Below, in pieces: positions 60,501 through 64,000 of a stretch of DNA of 64,000 nucleotides. Source of the stretch: Puffinus mauretanicus (Eukaryota; Chordata; Aves; Procellariiformes; Procellariidae); the NCBI GenBank assembly GCA_023333565.1, contig JAJKFH010001431.1:310001-374000 (forward strand), in the 5' to 3' direction. A program made the translations under genes and the position numbers. The notes beneath the pieces are model-generated. The model was not told where the DNA came from and did no database searches. It worked only from the letters and a program-made list of their open reading frames with translations. The first letter of the stretch is position 1, and each line of letters opens with the position of its first letter.

Positions 60501-62999
60501 TAGAAAGCGAATAAAGAATTCCAAACCCCGACCTTAAGGACAGATTCAGTGAAGGGCCAAAGAGCTCTCTGTGAAAGCCACCAGAGAGTACTGATAGGTT
60601 GCTATGTTCTAATTCCTATTAATCATTAAAGTAGTACTGCTGAAGGGAACTACCCACTGGCTTACTGATATTTTTTTTTTTTTTTTTAATCTCTGGATTG
60701 ATGTCATCTGAGAGGTAAAGGGGGATACCGATCCTGAAGTTCCATTATTTCTGTACTGTAAGAAAGGCTTCCCTAATACATTATCAGAGTTATTCTTAAG
60801 AGCCATTTAATGTCAGTGCCAAGCTGGCACTCAGCTATAGAGTCTTCAACGGGCATGACTATCACTACATTTTAATCTAGCCTTGAGAACACAGGCCACA
60901 TGCTGGATACTCCTCGTTCTGCAGTCATTATAATCAATACAGTTGTTGCATGAAATTGGTCATAAAGAAGGTTTGGAACAGTGGTACACTTCGAGTTATC
61001 TAGGTGGTAACATGGGTGTGTCAAATAGCATATAATTGTAGCAAGGATTTGAGGCAACTGCTGCAATAAAACAATATAATTACAGACTGTGTGCAAGGTA
61101 TCAGTCAAATACATGGAAAGTTTGTGTGCTGAGATCATTTGAGGCAGTAGTTCTGAATACTTTCAAAGACTCAACTTTAGTTCATTAGCTAATGTTTATT
61201 GTCAATTCTGTACTCAGTGACAAATTTGGGGAGTTTTCTGTATTCTCTGTAACAAAATTTTGTTTTATTTTTAAAGTAGAAGTTAGTTTCATTTAATTTG
61301 CATTAGTATCTTGCCTGTTACTTTCTGTTTGTCTTGAACTGTTGTCCGGGTTATTTGTTTACAAATAAATTTGTTTTGTAATTGTTGCAACTGAATAAAT
61401 ATGGAAAGAACTGAACTATTTCAGGAGGAGGGAGTAAAATGATTAAAAACCAAAGATATATAAATACATGCTTCTGTAATCACCATAAGATTAAATTACT
61501 ATAGTTTTAGAGTAAACTTGCTGTTTTAATAGCTTAGTGAAAAAAATAAGAGAATGGAGATAAAATATAAGGCTAGACTGTTGTTATTAAATGTGTTAAA
61601 ATCTAACAGTCTTAGCAGTAATGTTATATAAAATGCTATATTCTTTGTTCCGCTCAGTACTGTGCTAATGATTGTGGGTCACCGTTGAAGAAAAAGTTGA
61701 ATAAATCATGGACAACACCACACTACACTATTATTTATGCACTGCTTAGAAGTATTACCATGGTATGAATCCAAAGCAGGCAACACAAAGCTCACATAGC
61801 CCATTCCTCGAAACAAAAAAAACAGAAGGGGAAAACAAAAAACAAAACCTCAGTAGACCTGTATGAATGGAGGCTCAACCTGAATAAAAACATTGCAATT
61901 AACTGGTGAGGTTTCTGGCTATGGAGCAAATCAGTTAGTATATAGATTAGAGTGACCCTGAAATTTAGCTTTTCAGTTGTTTCCAACTGGTAAAGAACCT
62001 TTTACCCTGTCTGGACAACACAATGTGTTTGGTAACATGCTGTGAACTTATGCCACTTGCAGCATAATGTCTGTTTAACACCAATATTCTGTGGAAAATG
62101 AGTTTGTTTACATTAATCAATTAATTTGACTGTTTATCTTCTCCAAAAGACCCATGGGCTGTAAAGGGGGTCACTGTTTAGAGCCCAGCAAGCCACCACC
62201 TAAGCAGTGGGATAAGAACCATGGGCAGTCATCTGCTTAACAGTACCTGGTCACTAAGATAAAGCCCTTCTGTAATAGGTGAGAGTTGCATGAGGCCTGC
62301 TGACTGCAGAATTAATGTTGAGCATCATTTCTGGTCTCATTCCTCTCTAATCCAAAAGGCAAGGCATCATTCTAACGCTTCTGTAAATCTGAAAATTCCA
62401 GAATTTAGTACTGTGGGAGAAATCACTGCGTAAAGAAATTAGAGCGAATAACTGAGTGACATATTAATTATATAATTCGCTAGTGGAAAGCACGCCTAAG
62501 TGATTACAAAAGGCTTTTTTTTTTTTTAAAGCCTTATGTAATAGGGCAGTATTAGTGCTGCTGTATGATGAACAGGGAAACAGGGCCACTGAAACCCAGC
62601 TGATGTCTCCCGTGAAATTACACGTTTTTAAGAAGAGTATTGAGATTGCAAATTCAATTTAGAAGATGCTAGAATTAAGGTTGCTAGTTACGACCTTTTT
62701 GTATCAATGAACTTTTCCTTGGAGTTAATCACTATGCTCTGAGTGACTAGGTTTTTTTTCTTTGCCACACCCTTATTTAAATAAATGGGACATAGTATGT
62801 TCATTTCTCAGGTAAGCAACTGAGATGTAACATTTGAAGTGGAAAATGTTGATTGCTTTGTACGCCTAACTTGAGGTGAGTGGAAACTGAGTTTTCAGAA
62901 TACTTGACTTTTAAATAGCAATTTATGTATTATAGTAAAATTACATTTGATGTAAGCAGCACTAGTAAGTGCCAACATGTCTACGGAGTTGCAAGTCAG

Positions 63000-63380
63000 G
63001 CAGTTAGAGAATGGGGCTCCCTCATCCTCACCCCATGTTGTGAGTGGTTTGGTGTGGCAGGGGAGCGATTGGGCTCGCTGTGCATTCTGGTGAAGGTGTG
63101 ACTGACAGCTGGCAGCTTCCTACAAAGGGATATGCCTGTGCCCTCCTTTGTGCTCAGTCTGCTGCTTGTGGGATATGTCACTAAGCCAGTTCAGCTTGCT
63201 AAACAGGCAAAACCTAATCTGACAGCAGTAGTTTGCTGCTGTGTTAAACTGGCTCTAGAAGGGCCCAGCCAGAGCTGGTGCTGGTGCAAGGAAGAGGGAG
63301 GGACTCTGCGGGCAGCCGAGAGGAAGGAGAGAGGAATGGAGCCACTGGTTTTGATGGGAGCGAGCAGTTACCATTTCAGC
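63000..63380. other. GC-richer patch in intron 3
   Basis: About 380 bases close to half G+C with several CpG sites, standing out from AT-rich flanks. Open frames on both strands overlap here (for example 63132-63389 on +), as expected when stop codons become rarer. No transposon, exon or promoter motif was recognised. It may be an enhancer or an unidentified old insertion. Confidence 0.4.
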
Positions 63381-64000
63381 TGTTGTTGAACTTAAGTCTA
63401 CGGAAGAAACCCTTCTATACAAGAAAACTCAGAATAGTTCTGACTTGTGATTTGGGAGAGTTTCTTTCTCTGAGGTGACTGTGTAAGATCAATGTTCTAA
63501 TTATAAGCACACACATTGTGTCTAAAGCTGGCAATATTCATTTAAGCAACCACTTATGAAAAAGTTTATGTTTAGCACTACGTTTTTTTGTTGGCATAAG
63601 AGGTGATTTGAATCTAATTATTCAGGATAGCATTTAGCTGCCTAGGCACTTGAATCTTCTTGCCATCCCTGCATACAGGAAGCAGGAGTGATTCAGACAC
63701 CTGCTCTTCATTATGGATCTTTGAGGAAATCTTCAAGGCAGATTCATCCTAAGGATTGAAATAAGAAAGGGGAAATATTAGGTGTCATCATATCAATGCT
63801 GATACTCTGTTTTTCATTAAGGTCAGGATTCCGCAAAACACTTCAGTTTATGCGTGAGATCTGTTGTAACATTGATTACTTCCACCACCTCTGTTTTTTG
63901 CAGTCTGACTGTGCATGTTCTTGTCAAAACTCAGTTATCGTTAACTTACACATTTATCCAGAACAGAAAGAGCCATTCCCAAGCAGTGTAAGATACAGAT

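Larger units (their letters stand above)
31779..64000 (+). other. QKI: QKI intron 3, 5' part (over 32 kb)
   Basis: This intron starts with GTAAGC and runs off the right edge. It contains a bipartite QKI-type motif (32011-32028), an antisense CR1 fragment (34581-34770), a clustered ACTAAC/TAAY motif (43500-43513), a repeat with palindrome (47416-47466), a G/T tract (48445-48506), a possible MIR-like relic (54950-55005), a pyrimidine tract followed by an A/C tract (55364-55580), a poly(A) run (57559-57587) and a GC-richer patch (63000-63380). In the remaining stretches (for example 34771-43499, 43719-47400, 48507-54949, 57588-62999) I see no gene, exon or identifiable transposon. Confidence 0.93.

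Noticed and set aside
60565..60588. CTCTCTG/CAGAGAG hairpin, and AGTGCCA/TGGCACT at 60815-60831
   Set aside because: The stems are only 7 bases, far too short for a microRNA precursor. Such hairpins are common by chance.
31779..64000. Next QKI coding exon (starting at Glu135)
   Set aside because: I read for its expected codons with flanking splice sites and did not find it. It should lie beyond the window.
1..64000. CRISPR arrays, operons, tRNA or rRNA genes
   Set aside because: No regularly spaced repeats, no tRNA A/B boxes with cloverleaf potential and no rRNA-like stretches were seen. The window is a vertebrate intron-rich locus.

Overview
The window is the interior of one large vertebrate gene, almost certainly from a bird. 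Two short coding exons on the + strand (4494-4636 and 31662-31778) encode consecutive pieces of the RNA-binding STAR protein Quaking (QKI). As far as I can recall the mammalian protein, the match is residue for residue. Everything else is intron: the 3' part of intron 1 (1-4493), all of intron 2 (4637-31661, 27,025 bases) and the 5' part of intron 3 (31779-64000). The first coding exon and the rest of the KH/Qua2 region lie outside. The bird assignment rests on the repeats: CR1 retrotransposons with avian-type octamer 3' ends, very old CR1/L3-like relics, few other transposons, and no mammalian-type SINE load.

Layout. 1-4493 is AT-rich intron 1 and ends with a poly(A)+A/C tract about 160 bases before exon 2. 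Intron 2 holds an ancient CR1/L3-like 3' end (8780-9126), a well-preserved CR1 3' end (14483-14978), a possible unannotated frame-preserving cassette exon (18507-18563), a G/T-rich tract (20841-20900), a diverged ~200-base repeat pair (23293-23502 and 24879-25076) whose second copy overlaps a perfect 47-base tandem duplication, a structured CpG-containing patch (28656-28760), and a much older CR1 body with reverse-transcriptase remnants (28930-29650). Intron 3 opens with a textbook-like bipartite QKI recognition element about 240 bases after exon 3. It then holds an antisense CR1 fragment (34581-34770), another clustered QKI-type motif (43500-43513), a G/T tract (48445-48506), a possible MIR-like relic (about 54950-55005), a long A/C tract (55442-55580) and a GC-richer patch (63000-63380).

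No complete gene, tRNA, rRNA, CRISPR array or bacterial-type system is present. The many short open frames behave like chance frames in AT-rich DNA. I found no new multi-gene system. The best leads concern QKI RNA processing: a possible autoregulatory binding site, a candidate cassette exon, and complementary tracts or inverted CR1 copies around exons 2 and 3 that could favour exon circularisation. All of these are inferences from sequence alone.
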